Source: Puia dinghuensis
Lineage (GTDB): Bacteria > Bacteroidota > Bacteroidia > Chitinophagales > Chitinophagaceae
Length of the DNA: 64,000 nt
Direction: 5' to 3'
NCBI RefSeq assembly: GCF_014642875.1
Contig: NZ_BMJC01000001.1
Coordinates: 1,159,335-1,223,334 of the forward strand
Below are positions 43,617-52,858 of this stretch, one piece after another. The position numbers were made by a program, and so were the translations under genes. The notes under the pieces were generated by a model. It did not search any database and had not been told where the DNA came from. It saw only the letters and a program-made list of their open reading frames with translations. Numbering within the stretch: position 1 is the first letter of the stretch; every line of letters begins with the position of its first letter.

Positions 43617-44126
43617 CTAACCCAATATTTTATCCGCCTTTTTGTGGAGCAGGGCAATGGCGGTCTTGAAAATAACGATGAAAAGTCCGGCTTCTTCTTC
43701 GGTGAAATTGCTGGCTTCCTCTTCCTCACCGCCATCGCTATAGATGGTGGCGGCGGCAAACTGCAGCAGATCGGGCTGGCAAAAGGATTCGATGACGGCC
43801 ATCGCATCCGCCTCGTCAAACCCATCCTGGAAGATGGTCTCCATCGTGTCGAACTCGTCGTTGAAGGTTTTCTCGAATTCCTGTTCGGTGATGGCAGGGA
43901 TACCGGGACGAAACTCCCGGAAGCTAAGCAGGATAATGGTGAGGACGTAAGCAACATCCTCGCGCGCATCGGGCATTTCCAGTTCCCGGCTTTCACCCAG
44001 CACATAACCCACCAGGGCAGGCTGTTCCCTGGCGAACGAATCCCACACCTTCCCGATCTGGTTTTCGTCCATATGCTGGATCCGGTCATTGATAAGGTCG
44101 ATCGTCTGATCGGTGATTTGTTGCAT
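43617..44126 (-). CDS. Small acidic protein of unknown function
   Basis: The 169-residue protein is strongly acidic, with runs such as GGEEEEASNFTEEEAG and an acidic central region (FNDEFDTMETIFQDGFDEAD). It has no signal peptide and looks mostly helical and cytosolic. I do not recognise the family. It has its own -7 element and lies 102 bp upstream of the acyl-CoA dehydrogenase on the same strand. Confidence 0.72.
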   Translation of the reverse strand: MQQITDQTIDLINDRIQHMDENQIGKVWDSFAREQPALVGYVLGESRELEMPDAREDVAYVLTIILLSFREFRPGIPAITEQEFEKTFNDEFDTMETIFQDGFDEADAMAVIESFCQPDLLQFAAATIYSDGGEEEEASNFTEEEAGLFIVIFKTAIALLHKKADKILG

Positions 44127-44139
44127 CCGGAATTTTTGC

Positions 44140-44147
44140 CAAACCTA
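44140..44147 (-). promoter_or_regulatory. -7 element of the small acidic protein gene
   Basis: The reverse strand reads TAGGTTTG, matching TAnnTTTG, 13 bp before the start codon at 44126. Confidence 0.55.
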
Positions 44148-44255
44148 CGGAAATTGTTCCGCCCGGCATGGCGTTTTTGGAATTTACGCCGCCGGGCGGA
44201 ACCCATGCCACCCGCCCCCGAATCGCCGTCCGCTAAAAAAAACCTAATTTGCCAT

Positions 44256-45722
44256 ATGTCTAAAAATTTTACTCAAAAAGCTAAAATAGCCGTCTCGGTC
44301 TCTTCCGAGGTGGGGAAGCTGCGCCGGGTGCTGGTACATAGTCCTGACAGCGGCCTGGGTAAAGTTGTACCCTCCAAAGCCCAGGACTGGCTCTTCGAAG
44401 ATATCGTCCACCTGGATACCATCCGCCGGAAGGAGTATGATTTTTATACCAAGATCCTGCTTTACTTCCTCGACCCGGCCATGATCCGCGGCCGCCTGGC
44501 GGAGATCGACGATGAGAAGAACCGGCGCGCCTTCTATAAACCCGGTCATGACCACTTCTTCCGCAGCGACAAGGTTGTGGAATTGCAGTGGCTGCTGGCC
44601 GACATCCTCATGGACCATTCGATAAAACTGACATTGGTGGCATCCGTCTGCGCCATCGAAGCCTGCTCCTATGAGACCCAACAAGACCTCCAGGAGCTGG
44701 ACCCCGTACAACTGGCTAAAACGTTTATCAGCGGTGCGACCAATGACGACCACCTGCTGTTTGCTCCCATCCCGAATTTTATTTTTACCCGGGACATCGG
44801 CATCGTCATCAACAACTATGTATTGCTGAACAAACCCGCCAAAAAAGCCCGGATGCGGGAAGCGCTGCTGGCAAAATACATCTTCTTCAACCACCCGCTC
44901 TTTGCAGAATACCAGGACAACGTCATTGAACTTTCCGACACCCACCATCACTTCCTGCTGCCGCGCGAAGGCGACGATCGCAAGGTCACCCTCGAAGGAG
45001 GTGATGTGATGGTCGTCTCTAAAGATCACCTGCTCATCGGCGTCAGCGAACGCACCTCCCTCGAAGCCGCACACCAGGCCATCCGCATCCTGTTCGAAAA
45101 GAACGTGGTCAAAAAGATCACCATCATCCGCATCCCAAAGAAACGGGACTACATGCACATCGACACCATCTTTACCCAGGTAAAAAGGAATGTATGGATA
45201 CTGCTTGGTTCCTTTTCCCGGAAAACGATGCTGCGCGAAGACGAAGATGATATCTCACGCATCCTCGACAACGGCAAGAAAGAAGACAAATTAAAGATCA
45301 TTCAGTTCAGGAAGAAAGACCCGGGCAATCCAGAGTATTACGAGAATTTGGAAGACCTGCTCACCGACATCAGCAAGAATGACCTGGAATGTACCGAGAA
45401 AGTGCAGTTCATCTACTCCGGCAACAACGAATTCCCTTTCGATGCCCGGGAGCAATGGACGGATTCCTGTAATCTGCTTGCCCTGAAAGAAGGAGTAGTG
45501 CTCGGTTATGACCGTAACGACAAAACCGTGGAAGCCTTCAAAGCCAACGGATTCGACGTCGTCCATGCGGAAGACCTCATCACCCGGATGGAAAAGGGCG
45601 AGATCGATGCTGAACAAATAGAAAATACCCTGATCCTGATGCCTTCCGCCGAACTGTCCCGCGCCCGCGGCGGCTTCCATTGTATGAGCATGCCCCTGCA
45701 CCGGGACGACCTGATAATTTGA
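44256..45722 (+). CDS. Arginine deiminase
   Basis: The 488-residue protein has the guanidine-modifying enzyme fold: LRRVLVHSPDSGLGKVVPSK, IFTRDIGIVI (substrate Asp), MHIDTIFTQV (catalytic His), and the C-terminal GGFHCMSMPLHRDDL with the nucleophilic Cys. It hydrolyses arginine to citrulline and ammonia in the cytosol. The start at ATG 44256 was chosen because earlier codons are antisense to the acidic protein gene. It is followed at 6 bp by a CtlX-type hydrolase that could act on the citrulline product, so the two likely form an arginine catabolism operon. It is longer than classical ArcA (about 410). Confidence 0.88.
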   Translation: MSKNFTQKAKIAVSVSSEVGKLRRVLVHSPDSGLGKVVPSKAQDWLFEDIVHLDTIRRKEYDFYTKILLYFLDPAMIRGRLAEIDDEKNRRAFYKPGHDHFFRSDKVVELQWLLADILMDHSIKLTLVASVCAIEACSYETQQDLQELDPVQLAKTFISGATNDDHLLFAPIPNFIFTRDIGIVINNYVLLNKPAKKARMREALLAKYIFFNHPLFAEYQDNVIELSDTHHHFLLPREGDDRKVTLEGGDVMVVSKDHLLIGVSERTSLEAAHQAIRILFEKNVVKKITIIRIPKKRDYMHIDTIFTQVKRNVWILLGSFSRKTMLREDEDDISRILDNGKKEDKLKIIQFRKKDPGNPEYYENLEDLLTDISKNDLECTEKVQFIYSGNNEFPFDAREQWTDSCNLLALKEGVVLGYDRNDKTVEAFKANGFDVVHAEDLITRMEKGEIDAEQIENTLILMPSAELSRARGGFHCMSMPLHRDDLII

Positions 45723-45728
45723 CCCACT

Positions 45729-46640
45729 ATGCAAACCACTTCCCACTTATTGATGATACGGCCCGTCAGCTTTACTTTCAACGCGGAGACGGCCGTCAAC
45801 AACGCTTTCCAGGTAGCAGGCGCCGACAGGGATGCGCAACAAAAAGCGCTGACCGAATTTGAAGGCCTTGTCCGGCTGCTGCGTGACAACGGGGTCGATG
45901 TCACGGTTATCGATGACACCCCCCAACCGCATACACCTGACTCCATCTTTCCCAACAACTGGGTCTCTTTCCACCAGGATGCCATCGTCTGTCTCTATCC
46001 CATGTATGCGGTGAACCGCCGGCTCGAACGCAAGCCCGGCATAATGCAGACCGTCGGCCAAAAGTTCAGGATCGATGCTACGCTCGACTTCAGCACCTAT
46101 GAAGAAGAGGGCCTGTTCCTGGAAGGTACCGGAAGCATGGTTCTCGATCGCGATAACAAAATAGCCTATGCTTGCCATTCACCCCGGACAAACCTCGCCG
46201 TCCTTCAGGATTGGTGCCAAAAAATGGGTTATACCCCGGTAACCTTCACAGCAAATGATGCCAGCCAGCAGTTGATCTATCACACCAATGTAATGATGTG
46301 CGTCGGCGATGCCTTTGTTGTCGTATGCCTCGACGCCCTGCCAGTCGCAGCCGAACGCGAACACCTGGCCGCCACCATCCGCACCTCCGGCAAGGCGATC
46401 ATCCCGATCACCCTTCAGCAGATGAATCACTTTGCAGGCAATATGTTGCAGGTGGAGAACACTAACGGCGAAAAACTACTGGTCATGTCATCCCAGGCCT
46501 TTGAGTCGCTCACCCCGCAACAAATTAAGCAGCTCGAAACCTTCAACCGCATCCTGCATTCGCCCCTGACGACCATCGAGACCAATGGCGGCGGCAGCGC
46601 CCGCTGTATGCTGGCCGAGATCCATCTACCCCCGATCTAA
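45729..46640 (+). CDS. ctlX: CtlX-type citrulline utilisation hydrolase (amidinotransferase family)
   Basis: The 303-residue protein has LLMIRPVSFTFNAETAVNNAF, DSIFPNNWVSFH, LEGTGSMVLDRDN, HTNVMMCVGD, and the catalytic Cys in NGGGSARCMLAEIHLP. This matches the arginine deiminase-related group annotated as CtlX. It is predicted to act in citrulline breakdown. The 6-bp gap to the arginine deiminase gene indicates cotranscription and a shared pathway. Confidence 0.85.
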   Translation: MQTTSHLLMIRPVSFTFNAETAVNNAFQVAGADRDAQQKALTEFEGLVRLLRDNGVDVTVIDDTPQPHTPDSIFPNNWVSFHQDAIVCLYPMYAVNRRLERKPGIMQTVGQKFRIDATLDFSTYEEEGLFLEGTGSMVLDRDNKIAYACHSPRTNLAVLQDWCQKMGYTPVTFTANDASQQLIYHTNVMMCVGDAFVVVCLDALPVAAEREHLAATIRTSGKAIIPITLQQMNHFAGNMLQVENTNGEKLLVMSSQAFESLTPQQIKQLETFNRILHSPLTTIETNGGGSARCMLAEIHLPPI

Positions 46641-46657
46641 CTCACCAATTCGACCCC

Positions 46658-47110
46658 ATGAAAGATAATATTTACTCATACGATCGTACTCAAGGCAGTA
46701 AATACACTTTTATCAGCATTGGCAAAAAAAGAATTGTCAAACAAGTGATTTTTACTCACACTGGCATACGAAACATTGTGAACATGGGGTTTGGCGACCT
46801 TATGCCAGATGGATCCATAGATGACAAGGCCAATTCCAACAATGGAGATATCGTAAGGGTGTTGACTACGACAATTCAAATCCTTATCGATTTTACATCC
46901 CGGTTTCCGGATGCAGAAATCTTCTTTAGTGGCAGCACTCAGGAAAGAACCAAACTTTACACAAGAATTCTTCGGACATATCATGCAACGTTTAGTAAAG
47001 AATTTGTTATCAAGGTTCTGATACAGGAAGGTGAGGATTTTATCGAATTGCCGTTCGAGCCCAAAGCCCACATCAAATTCTATGGCTTTCTTATTAAAAG
47101 AATTCATTAA
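46658..47110 (+). CDS. DUF6934-like protein in an AT-rich patch
   Basis: The 150-residue protein (MKDNIYSYDRTQGSKYTFIS; then NMGFGDLMPDGSIDDKANSN, FSGSTQERTKLYTRILRTY) matches what I recall as the DUF6934 family of Bacteroidota. It has no signal peptide. Its DNA is visibly richer in A and T than both flanks, which suggests recent transfer. A short basic protein gene follows at 9 bp, forming a two-gene module. Confidence 0.75.
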   Translation: MKDNIYSYDRTQGSKYTFISIGKKRIVKQVIFTHTGIRNIVNMGFGDLMPDGSIDDKANSNNGDIVRVLTTTIQILIDFTSRFPDAEIFFSGSTQERTKLYTRILRTYHATFSKEFVIKVLIQEGEDFIELPFEPKAHIKFYGFLIKRIH

Positions 47111-47119
47111 CTTTGGAAT

Positions 47120-47287
47120 ATGCCACCCATTAAAAAACATGCGGCAAGCACGCGGAAGCGTAAAAAAAAGCTGCCGCCGGTAGTTGTGGTTACTCATGAG
47201 TTCTTCCCGGCCGAAGAAAATCCCATGCCGGAGAAACTTGAAAAAGCCAGGGATATCCTCAGCAGGACAAAATTCATGGACCGCTAG
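47120..47287 (+). CDS. Short basic protein partner of the DUF6934-like gene
   Basis: The 55-residue product begins MPPIKKHAASTRKRKKKLPP and ends DILSRTKFMDR. The first 20 residues are very basic and could contact nucleic acid. It starts 9 bp after the DUF6934-like stop and is likely translated from the same message. I do not recognise a family; the layout is reminiscent of a toxin-antitoxin or a small regulatory pair, but that is inference only. Confidence 0.6.
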   Translation: MPPIKKHAASTRKRKKKLPPVVVVTHEFFPAEENPMPEKLEKARDILSRTKFMDR

Positions 47288-47307
47288 TTGCTTTCTATCA
47301 CACCACA

Positions 47308-48225
47308 TCAAAACAAAGAAAGTGTCTCCGCCTGTCCCCCATTGGCGAGATTGGGAGGCCGCAACCCCGCATCCAACCGTTCATTGAACCGCCCGATCAC
47401 ATACGCCATCATCTCCGGAGAAGTCTGTTCATCGGGACTATGGACAAAAAAGTAGAGTTCCCGTAATCCTTTGCCGGCCCAGGTTCTTATCCTTTCCGCC
47501 CAGGCATCGGCCCGCTGAAAGTCCTTCGTGTGAAGGCCGTTGGTGACAAAACGGATAAAGGCGATGGGCGCCGTCAGCCGCATATGCAACACATCCCTTC
47601 TGCCCGCTACATCGGTGATCACCGTGCCGATGCCCAACTCTTGCAACAGGCTCCACATGTTGGAAGATACGCCGGCGCCAAACCAGGCGGGATGCCGCAA
47701 CTCGACACAAACCCGAAAACCGCCTGGCAAAGCGCGCACATAATTTTCCAACACACCCACCCGGTCGGGACCAAAGCCCTCCGACAATTGCAGAAAGGAA
47801 GGCCCCAGCCTCGGGCCAAAATGACGCACGGCTTCGATAAACAAGCCCGTGTCCCTGGAAGCATTCACCAATTGCTGTTTGTGACTGATCGTCTCCAAAA
47901 ACTTCGGACAAAACCGAAATCCCTCACCCGCCATCGATGCCCAACGTTGCAGGACGGACGGCGGCTGCAGTCCGTAATAAAGCGTATTGAGCTCTACCGT
48001 GTTGAATTGTTTTGCGTAAAAAGCTAAAAAGTCTTTTGACTTTGCCCCCCGGGGGTATACTCTACCGACCCAACTGCTACGCCCCCACTCGGTGCCGCCG
48101 ACATGTACCCGTAAAGGCTCTTTCATGGCCGGCGCCAGCCGCTGCCAGAGCCGGTCAGTCACCGGATCATCAGGCGGCAACGAGAAGTCTATATTATCTA
48201 TATATTGTACTTTACCAAATTCCAT
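47308..48225 (-). CDS. DUF72 domain protein
   Basis: The 305-residue protein has the DUF72 (YecE-like) TIM-barrel motifs VHVGGTEWGRSSWVGRVYP, FYAKQFNTVELNTLYYG, FRFCPKFLETISHKQ, LPGGFRVCVELRHPAWF and the C-terminal RIRTWAGKGLRELYFFVHSP. Its function is unknown; a metal-dependent hydrolase or nuclease-like role has been suggested for the family. It diverges from pfkA. Confidence 0.9.
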   Translation of the reverse strand: MEFGKVQYIDNIDFSLPPDDPVTDRLWQRLAPAMKEPLRVHVGGTEWGRSSWVGRVYPRGAKSKDFLAFYAKQFNTVELNTLYYGLQPPSVLQRWASMAGEGFRFCPKFLETISHKQQLVNASRDTGLFIEAVRHFGPRLGPSFLQLSEGFGPDRVGVLENYVRALPGGFRVCVELRHPAWFGAGVSSNMWSLLQELGIGTVITDVAGRRDVLHMRLTAPIAFIRFVTNGLHTKDFQRADAWAERIRTWAGKGLRELYFFVHSPDEQTSPEMMAYVIGRFNERLDAGLRPPNLANGGQAETLSLF

Positions 48226-48267
48226 AGAACCTTTTCGGTTGTTGCTTGTGATTCAACGTCAATTCCT

Positions 48268-48275
48268 TACTTTTG
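48268..48275 (+). promoter_or_regulatory. Probable pfkA promoter -7 element
   Basis: TACTTTTG matches TAnnTTTG. It implies a leader of roughly 95 nt before the pfkA start at 48377. No riboswitch was recognised in the leader, which has only a small inverted repeat (TTAAGGCCTTAA, about 48290). Confidence 0.55.
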
Positions 48276-48376
48276 GGACTTCGATTGGCTTAAGGCCTTA
48301 AGGTAGAAATTTTTCAACAAATCCTGTCATTGGTTAAAGCTTTTTTAAATTTCAAAACTAAGAACTGATTTCCAAG

Positions 48377-49354
48377 ATGGAAAGCAAAGTCACAAAAATA
48401 GGCGTACTCACTTCCGGCGGTGATGCCCCGGGAATGAATGCAGCCATCCGTGCCGTTGTTCGTACCGGTATTTATAATGGTATGGAGGTATTTGGTATCA
48501 TGCGTGGTTACAGTGGAATGATCGATAACGATATTGTTCCTATGCACTCCCGGAGTGTTGCAAATATCATCCAGCGGGGCGGCACCATCCTCAAAACCGC
48601 CCGCTGTAAGGAATTCTTCGAATACGAGGGCCGGAAAAAGGCCTATGGCAATCTCAAGAAATTGGGCATCAACGGACTGGTGATCATTGGCGGCGATGGC
48701 TCTTTTCGCGGCGCCCACAAGCTAAGTGAAGAGTTCGATATCCCCTGTATCGGCCTCCCCGGCACGATCGATAAAGATATAGCCGGTACGGACTTCACAA
48801 TTGGCTTTGACACAGCTGTCAACACAGCGGTTGAGGCTATCGACAAGATCAGGGATACGGCGGATGCCCACGACCGCCTTTTTATCATCGAGGTCATGGG
48901 AAGGGACGCCGGCTACATCGCCTTGCACAGCGGCATCGCCACCGGGGCCGAGAACATCCTCATTCCCGAACGCAAGACGGACATCGAAGAGCTGGTAAAC
49001 GGCCTGCTTGAAAAAGAAAGACGGCGCAAACTGGTCAATATCATTGTCGTAGCAGAAGGTGACAGAGGGGCCGAAGACGTGGCCGACATCATCAAAGAAC
49101 GTATCCCTTCCGCCGACACCCGGGTTTGTGTCCTGGGTCATATCCAACGCGGCGGCGCTCCCACCTGTATGGACCGGCTCATCGCCAGCCGCATGGGCTA
49201 TTCAGCCGTGGAAAGCCTCATCGAAGGCCGGCACAACGTGATGATCGGCATCGTCAACAACAAGATGCACTATACCCCCCTCGAAAAAGCCGTAAAAGCA
49301 AAACAAAAGATCAGCGACGACTGGCTGAAGATCGTAAAAATATTAGCATCCTGA
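48377..49354 (+). CDS. pfkA: ATP-dependent 6-phosphofructokinase
   Basis: The 325-residue protein has GVLTSGGDAPGMNAAIRAVV (ATP site), VIIGGDGSFRGAHKL, LPGTIDKDIAGTDFTIGFDTA (catalytic Asp in TIDKD), EVMGRDAGYIALH and LGHIQRGGAPTCMDR. It phosphorylates fructose 6-phosphate in glycolysis. The family length is about 320. Pyruvate kinase follows 43 bp downstream on the same strand, so the two regulated glycolytic steps appear to be cotranscribed. Confidence 0.97.
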   Translation: MESKVTKIGVLTSGGDAPGMNAAIRAVVRTGIYNGMEVFGIMRGYSGMIDNDIVPMHSRSVANIIQRGGTILKTARCKEFFEYEGRKKAYGNLKKLGINGLVIIGGDGSFRGAHKLSEEFDIPCIGLPGTIDKDIAGTDFTIGFDTAVNTAVEAIDKIRDTADAHDRLFIIEVMGRDAGYIALHSGIATGAENILIPERKTDIEELVNGLLEKERRRKLVNIIVVAEGDRGAEDVADIIKERIPSADTRVCVLGHIQRGGAPTCMDRLIASRMGYSAVESLIEGRHNVMIGIVNNKMHYTPLEKAVKAKQKISDDWLKIVKILAS

Positions 49355-49397
49355 GGCCCTGGAAGGGCCTCGTCCCAAACTTAAAAAATCCCCGTCA

Positions 49398-50891
49398 ATG
49401 TCAAAACATTTATCGAAGTACCTGTACCAGGATATGGATAAAGAAGCAGGTCTGCAGCACACTTTTCATAAAACGAAGATCGTCGCTACCGTAGGCCCTG
49501 CCTGTGACACCTATGACAAATTGCTCGACCTGGTAAAGGCCGGGGTTAACGTATTCCGGCTCAACTTCTCTCACGGTACGCACGAGGATAAGGCTAAGAT
49601 CATTGAACACATCCGCAATATCAACATCTCCGAGCCCTATAATATTTCTATTCTGGCCGATTTGCAAGGCCCTAAATTACGGGTAGGCGATATTAAAGAC
49701 GGTAGTCTCACCATCGCCCCCGGCGACATCCTGACTTTTACGTCCCGGGAAAAGGTGGTCGGAACAAAGGAAAAGATCTATGTCTCCTATCCCAATCTAC
49801 ACCACGACGTACAGGTGGGCAACAAGATACTCATCGATGATGGCAAACTCGAAGTAGTCGTCGTCAACGTCGCCGCCGATGGCGATGTAAAGGTGGCCGT
49901 CACCTATGGCGGGGTTCTGCTGCCGAAAAAGGGCGTTAACCTGCCCGATACAAAGATATCTTTACCGGCCCTCACTGAAAAAGACCTGATCGACCTGGAC
50001 TTTATCATCGATCAAAAAGCAGACTGGGTAGCGCTGTCCTTTGTCCGCAAGGTGGAAGATATCATCGATCTCAAACGCCGGCTCGCCGAAAGGAAAAGCC
50101 AGGGCAAGGTCATCGCGAAGATCGAGATGCCTTCGGCCATGGAAGACCTGCGCAACATCATCCTTGAATCCGACGGGGTCATGGTGGCCCGCGGCGACCT
50201 CGGCGTCGAACTGCCCGTCGAAAAGGTTCCCATGGCACAACGCGAGATTATCAGAAAATGTATCCACCGCGCCAAGCCCGTCATCGTCGCTACCCAGATG
50301 ATGGAAAGCATGATCGACCGGGTAAAACCCAACCGTAGCGAGATCACCGACGTCGCCAACGCCGTACTCGAAGGCGCCGACGCGGTCATGCTCAGCGCCG
50401 AGACAGCTACCGGTCAGCATCCCGCCCTCGTCGTGGAGACCATGCGCAAGATCATCCTCGAAGTGGAAAGGACGGAATATCGTTACAACCGCGAGGACGA
50501 CCTGGCCCCCCAGCCGCACTCACCTTCGTTCCTCAGCGATGCCATCTGTTATAACGCCTGTAAACTGGCAAAAGATGCAAACGCCGATGCCCTCGTCGGG
50601 ATGACGCAAAGCGGATATACGGCCTTCATCCTTTCCAGCTATCGGCCGAAATCGCCGCTATATATCTTCTCAAAGGAAAAAAGCCTGATCAATCAATTGA
50701 GTCTCAGCTGGGGGGTACGCGCCTTCCACTACGACGAAGAGGTCAGCGTGGACGACATCATCCACGACCAGCATACAATTCTGAAAGAACGCGGGTTTGT
50801 CAAACCAGGGGATGTGGTCGTCAACACCGGCAGTCTCCCCATCGAAGAGCACCTGCCGACCAATATGCTGAAGATCACCAAGCTGAAATAA
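49398..50891 (+). CDS. pyk: Pyruvate kinase
   Basis: The 497-residue protein has KTKIVATVGPACDTYDKL, NVFRLNFSHGTHED, ILADLQGPKLRVG, VIAKIEMPSAMEDL (catalytic Lys), MVARGDLGVELPVEKV, and ATQMMESMI just before PNRSEITDVANAVLEGAD. It converts phosphoenolpyruvate and ADP to pyruvate and ATP. A later start at ATG 49434 is possible. A short intergenic gap from pfkA suggests an operon. Confidence 0.96.
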   Translation: MSKHLSKYLYQDMDKEAGLQHTFHKTKIVATVGPACDTYDKLLDLVKAGVNVFRLNFSHGTHEDKAKIIEHIRNINISEPYNISILADLQGPKLRVGDIKDGSLTIAPGDILTFTSREKVVGTKEKIYVSYPNLHHDVQVGNKILIDDGKLEVVVVNVAADGDVKVAVTYGGVLLPKKGVNLPDTKISLPALTEKDLIDLDFIIDQKADWVALSFVRKVEDIIDLKRRLAERKSQGKVIAKIEMPSAMEDLRNIILESDGVMVARGDLGVELPVEKVPMAQREIIRKCIHRAKPVIVATQMMESMIDRVKPNRSEITDVANAVLEGADAVMLSAETATGQHPALVVETMRKIILEVERTEYRYNREDDLAPQPHSPSFLSDAICYNACKLAKDANADALVGMTQSGYTAFILSSYRPKSPLYIFSKEKSLINQLSLSWGVRAFHYDEEVSVDDIIHDQHTILKERGFVKPGDVVVNTGSLPIEEHLPTNMLKITKLK

Positions 50892-50930
50892 CAGGGCCCT
50901 GCCCGACACGATACTTAAGCGCCTGAGCGG

Positions 50931-51662
50931 CTAACTTTCCAGCGAGAGTAGCCGCTCTTTTATTTTTCTTATCTCTTCCTCTCCCGCCATCACCATATCC
51001 TGGGCTTCTTTCATACAGGCATTGACATACTCCATGGAGCTCGCCTGCCACAAACGCGCCGACGTATGGAATTCAGAAGCACCGGTCTTTTCCGCCAGCG
51101 CGACGATATTGGCAGACCTTACCCCTGAGCCGGGCATGATCACGATACGATCGTCCGCTTCCCTCACTAATTGATCGATAAGGCCGGCGCCTTCATCAGC
51201 CGTCGGCCGCTGACCCGAGGTAAGTATCCGTTCGCACCCCATCTGAATGATCGTCTCCAACGCTTCAAATGGATTGGCCGCCCAGTCAAAGGCACGATGA
51301 AAGGTGACCCCCAGCGGATAGGCGGTCTCCACCAGCCGGGCGCAACGCGCCTGATCTACCGAACCGTCTGGGCTCAGCATTCCGATGACGACGCCGTTGC
51401 ATCCCACCTGTTTACAATACTCGATATCTCTAAGCATCACCCGAAACTCTTCCTCCGAGTACAGGAAATCCCCTCCCCTCGGCCGGATGATGGGATAAAG
51501 CGCTATACGCAGCTTCTCACGCGCCAACCTGATGACGCCTGGAGAAGGGGTGACGCCGCCTTCTTCGGGGGAGGCGCAAAGCTCTATCCGATCGGCCCCC
51601 GCCTGTTGTGCTATCATCGCAGAAGGCAGGTTAAAGGCGCATATTTCAAGCAGGTAGTCCAT
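50931..51662 (-). CDS. cutC: Copper homeostasis protein CutC
   Basis: The 243-residue protein starts MDYLLEICAFNLPSAMIAQQ and has the CutC barrel motifs GADRIELCASPEEGGVTPS, IIRPRGGDFLYSEEEF, GVTFHRAFDWAANPFEAL, RILTSGQRPTADEGAG and IMPGSGVRSANIV. It is a cytosolic TIM-barrel; its role in copper handling is debated. The start at 51662 is one base from the stop of the upstream glycosylasparaginase gene, so the two are translated from one message. Confidence 0.92.
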   Translation of the reverse strand: MDYLLEICAFNLPSAMIAQQAGADRIELCASPEEGGVTPSPGVIRLAREKLRIALYPIIRPRGGDFLYSEEEFRVMLRDIEYCKQVGCNGVVIGMLSPDGSVDQARCARLVETAYPLGVTFHRAFDWAANPFEALETIIQMGCERILTSGQRPTADEGAGLIDQLVREADDRIVIMPGSGVRSANIVALAEKTGASEFHTSARLWQASSMEYVNACMKEAQDMVMAGEEEIRKIKERLLSLES

Positions 51663-51663
51663 A

Positions 51664-52743
51664 TTACTTTTCAAAATAGCTTTTTGCAACCACCATTCTC
51701 TCTTCGTTGTCGTTCTTTATCGCATAGGAGAACCCGGGATGTATGGCATAGGCCCCTGTCTCCCCTTTCTTGTTCAGCGCGATGAAAGCAACCTGGATGT
51801 CCGCTGATTTTTCTTTTTTGATGCGGACGATCCGCTCCACCACCGCCTTGCAGGCCTCTTCGGGCGAAAAGCCATGGCGCATGAATTCTACGACGGTATG
51901 GCTGCCGCAGATGCGGATCACATCTTCACCCTGTCCAGTGGCCGCCACCGCGCCGACCTCGTTGTCGACATAAAGCCCGGCCCCGATTATAGGGGAATCC
52001 CCTACCCTCCCCCGCATCTTAAAGCCCATGCCGCTGGTGGTACAACTCCCGCTGAGATCACCCCGGGCATCCATCGCCACCATCCCGATGGTGTCGTGAT
52101 TCCACTCCCCGTTGGGCAGCCGCGCAGGGGCGGCGGCCCCAACAGCATACTCGCCCGCCACGCCGCCGGCAGCACTGCTACCCTTTGTATTTTCAATATT
52201 GATCACCGGCTTATATTCCGACTTCTTCAACCATTTATCATATTCTTTTCGGGCATCATCGGATAGCTTGCCGTCTTCCAGCGGAAACCCCTGCGCTACC
52301 GCAAATTCCTGGGCCCCTACACCGACCAGTATGACATGAGGCGTCCTCTCCATCACCCGGCGTGCAACGGAGATAGGATGCTTTATCCGTTCGAGAAAGG
52401 CGACACTGCCGCAATTGAACTGATGGTCCATGATGCTGGCGTCCAGGGTCACAAAGCCATCCCTGTCGGGGTTGGCGCCAAGCCCCACACAGCAATTGAC
52501 CGAAGACTCCGTCACCCTCACCCCGGCTTCCACCGCATCCAGCGCCGTGCCTTTACTGCTTAGCACTTCCCATGCGCCCTTATTGGCCGCCAGCCCGGTA
52601 TCCCAGGTCGAAATGACAACAGGCTTGCCCGTCACCGTAGCGACAGCCCCACTGCTGCCCGGCGCCGCTGCCACTTTCTTCGTCAGAAAGATCCCAAGCG
52701 ATCCTAAAAAGGTAGAATGTAAAAATTTCCGTCGGTTGGACAT
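51664..52743 (-). CDS. N4-(beta-N-acetylglucosaminyl)-L-asparaginase (glycosylasparaginase)
   Basis: The 359-residue Ntn-hydrolase precursor starts MSNRRKFLHSTFLGSLGIFL, with an exported-protein leader of Tat-like type (RRKFL). The autocleavage site and nucleophile Thr lie in WNHDTIGMVAMDARGDLSGS. The pattern GSCTTSGMGFKMRGRVGDSP and GAGLYVDNEVGAVAATGQGE matches bacterial AGA enzymes. It cleaves the GlcNAc-Asn bond of asparagine-linked glycans, probably in the periplasm. The leader choice uses ATG 52743; the longer frame has no homology. Confidence 0.92.
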   Translation of the reverse strand: MSNRRKFLHSTFLGSLGIFLTKKVAAAPGSSGAVATVTGKPVVISTWDTGLAANKGAWEVLSSKGTALDAVEAGVRVTESSVNCCVGLGANPDRDGFVTLDASIMDHQFNCGSVAFLERIKHPISVARRVMERTPHVILVGVGAQEFAVAQGFPLEDGKLSDDARKEYDKWLKKSEYKPVINIENTKGSSAAGGVAGEYAVGAAAPARLPNGEWNHDTIGMVAMDARGDLSGSCTTSGMGFKMRGRVGDSPIIGAGLYVDNEVGAVAATGQGEDVIRICGSHTVVEFMRHGFSPEEACKAVVERIVRIKKEKSADIQVAFIALNKKGETGAYAIHPGFSYAIKNDNEERMVVAKSYFEK

Positions 52744-52827
52744 AATAGCAGAGTTGGTGCACCGGGTCTGGTTTATGCCGAAAAATAACCCATCCCCGGT
52801 GCACGGCTTATGATGGGCCTTCGGCCT

Positions 52828-52858
52828 GCGGACCCGTGGTCCGCACTGCACAAATTTA
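52828..52858 (-). promoter_or_regulatory. Hairpin and -7-like element upstream of the glycosylasparaginase gene
   Basis: The reverse strand reads TAAATTTG at 52858-52851, matching TAnnTTTG, at the end of the preceding NTF2-like gene. A 7-bp hairpin GCGGACC/GGTCCGC follows (52828-52844). Further into the leader, GCACCGGG (52759-52766) can pair with CCCGGTGC (52795-52802). These may be a terminator for the upstream gene or a structured leader. Confidence 0.4.

Noticed and set aside
43602-44255. N-terminal 218-codon extension of the arginine deiminase frame
   Set aside because: It is antisense to the small acidic protein gene, which has its own -7 element. The enzyme homology begins just after ATG 44256.
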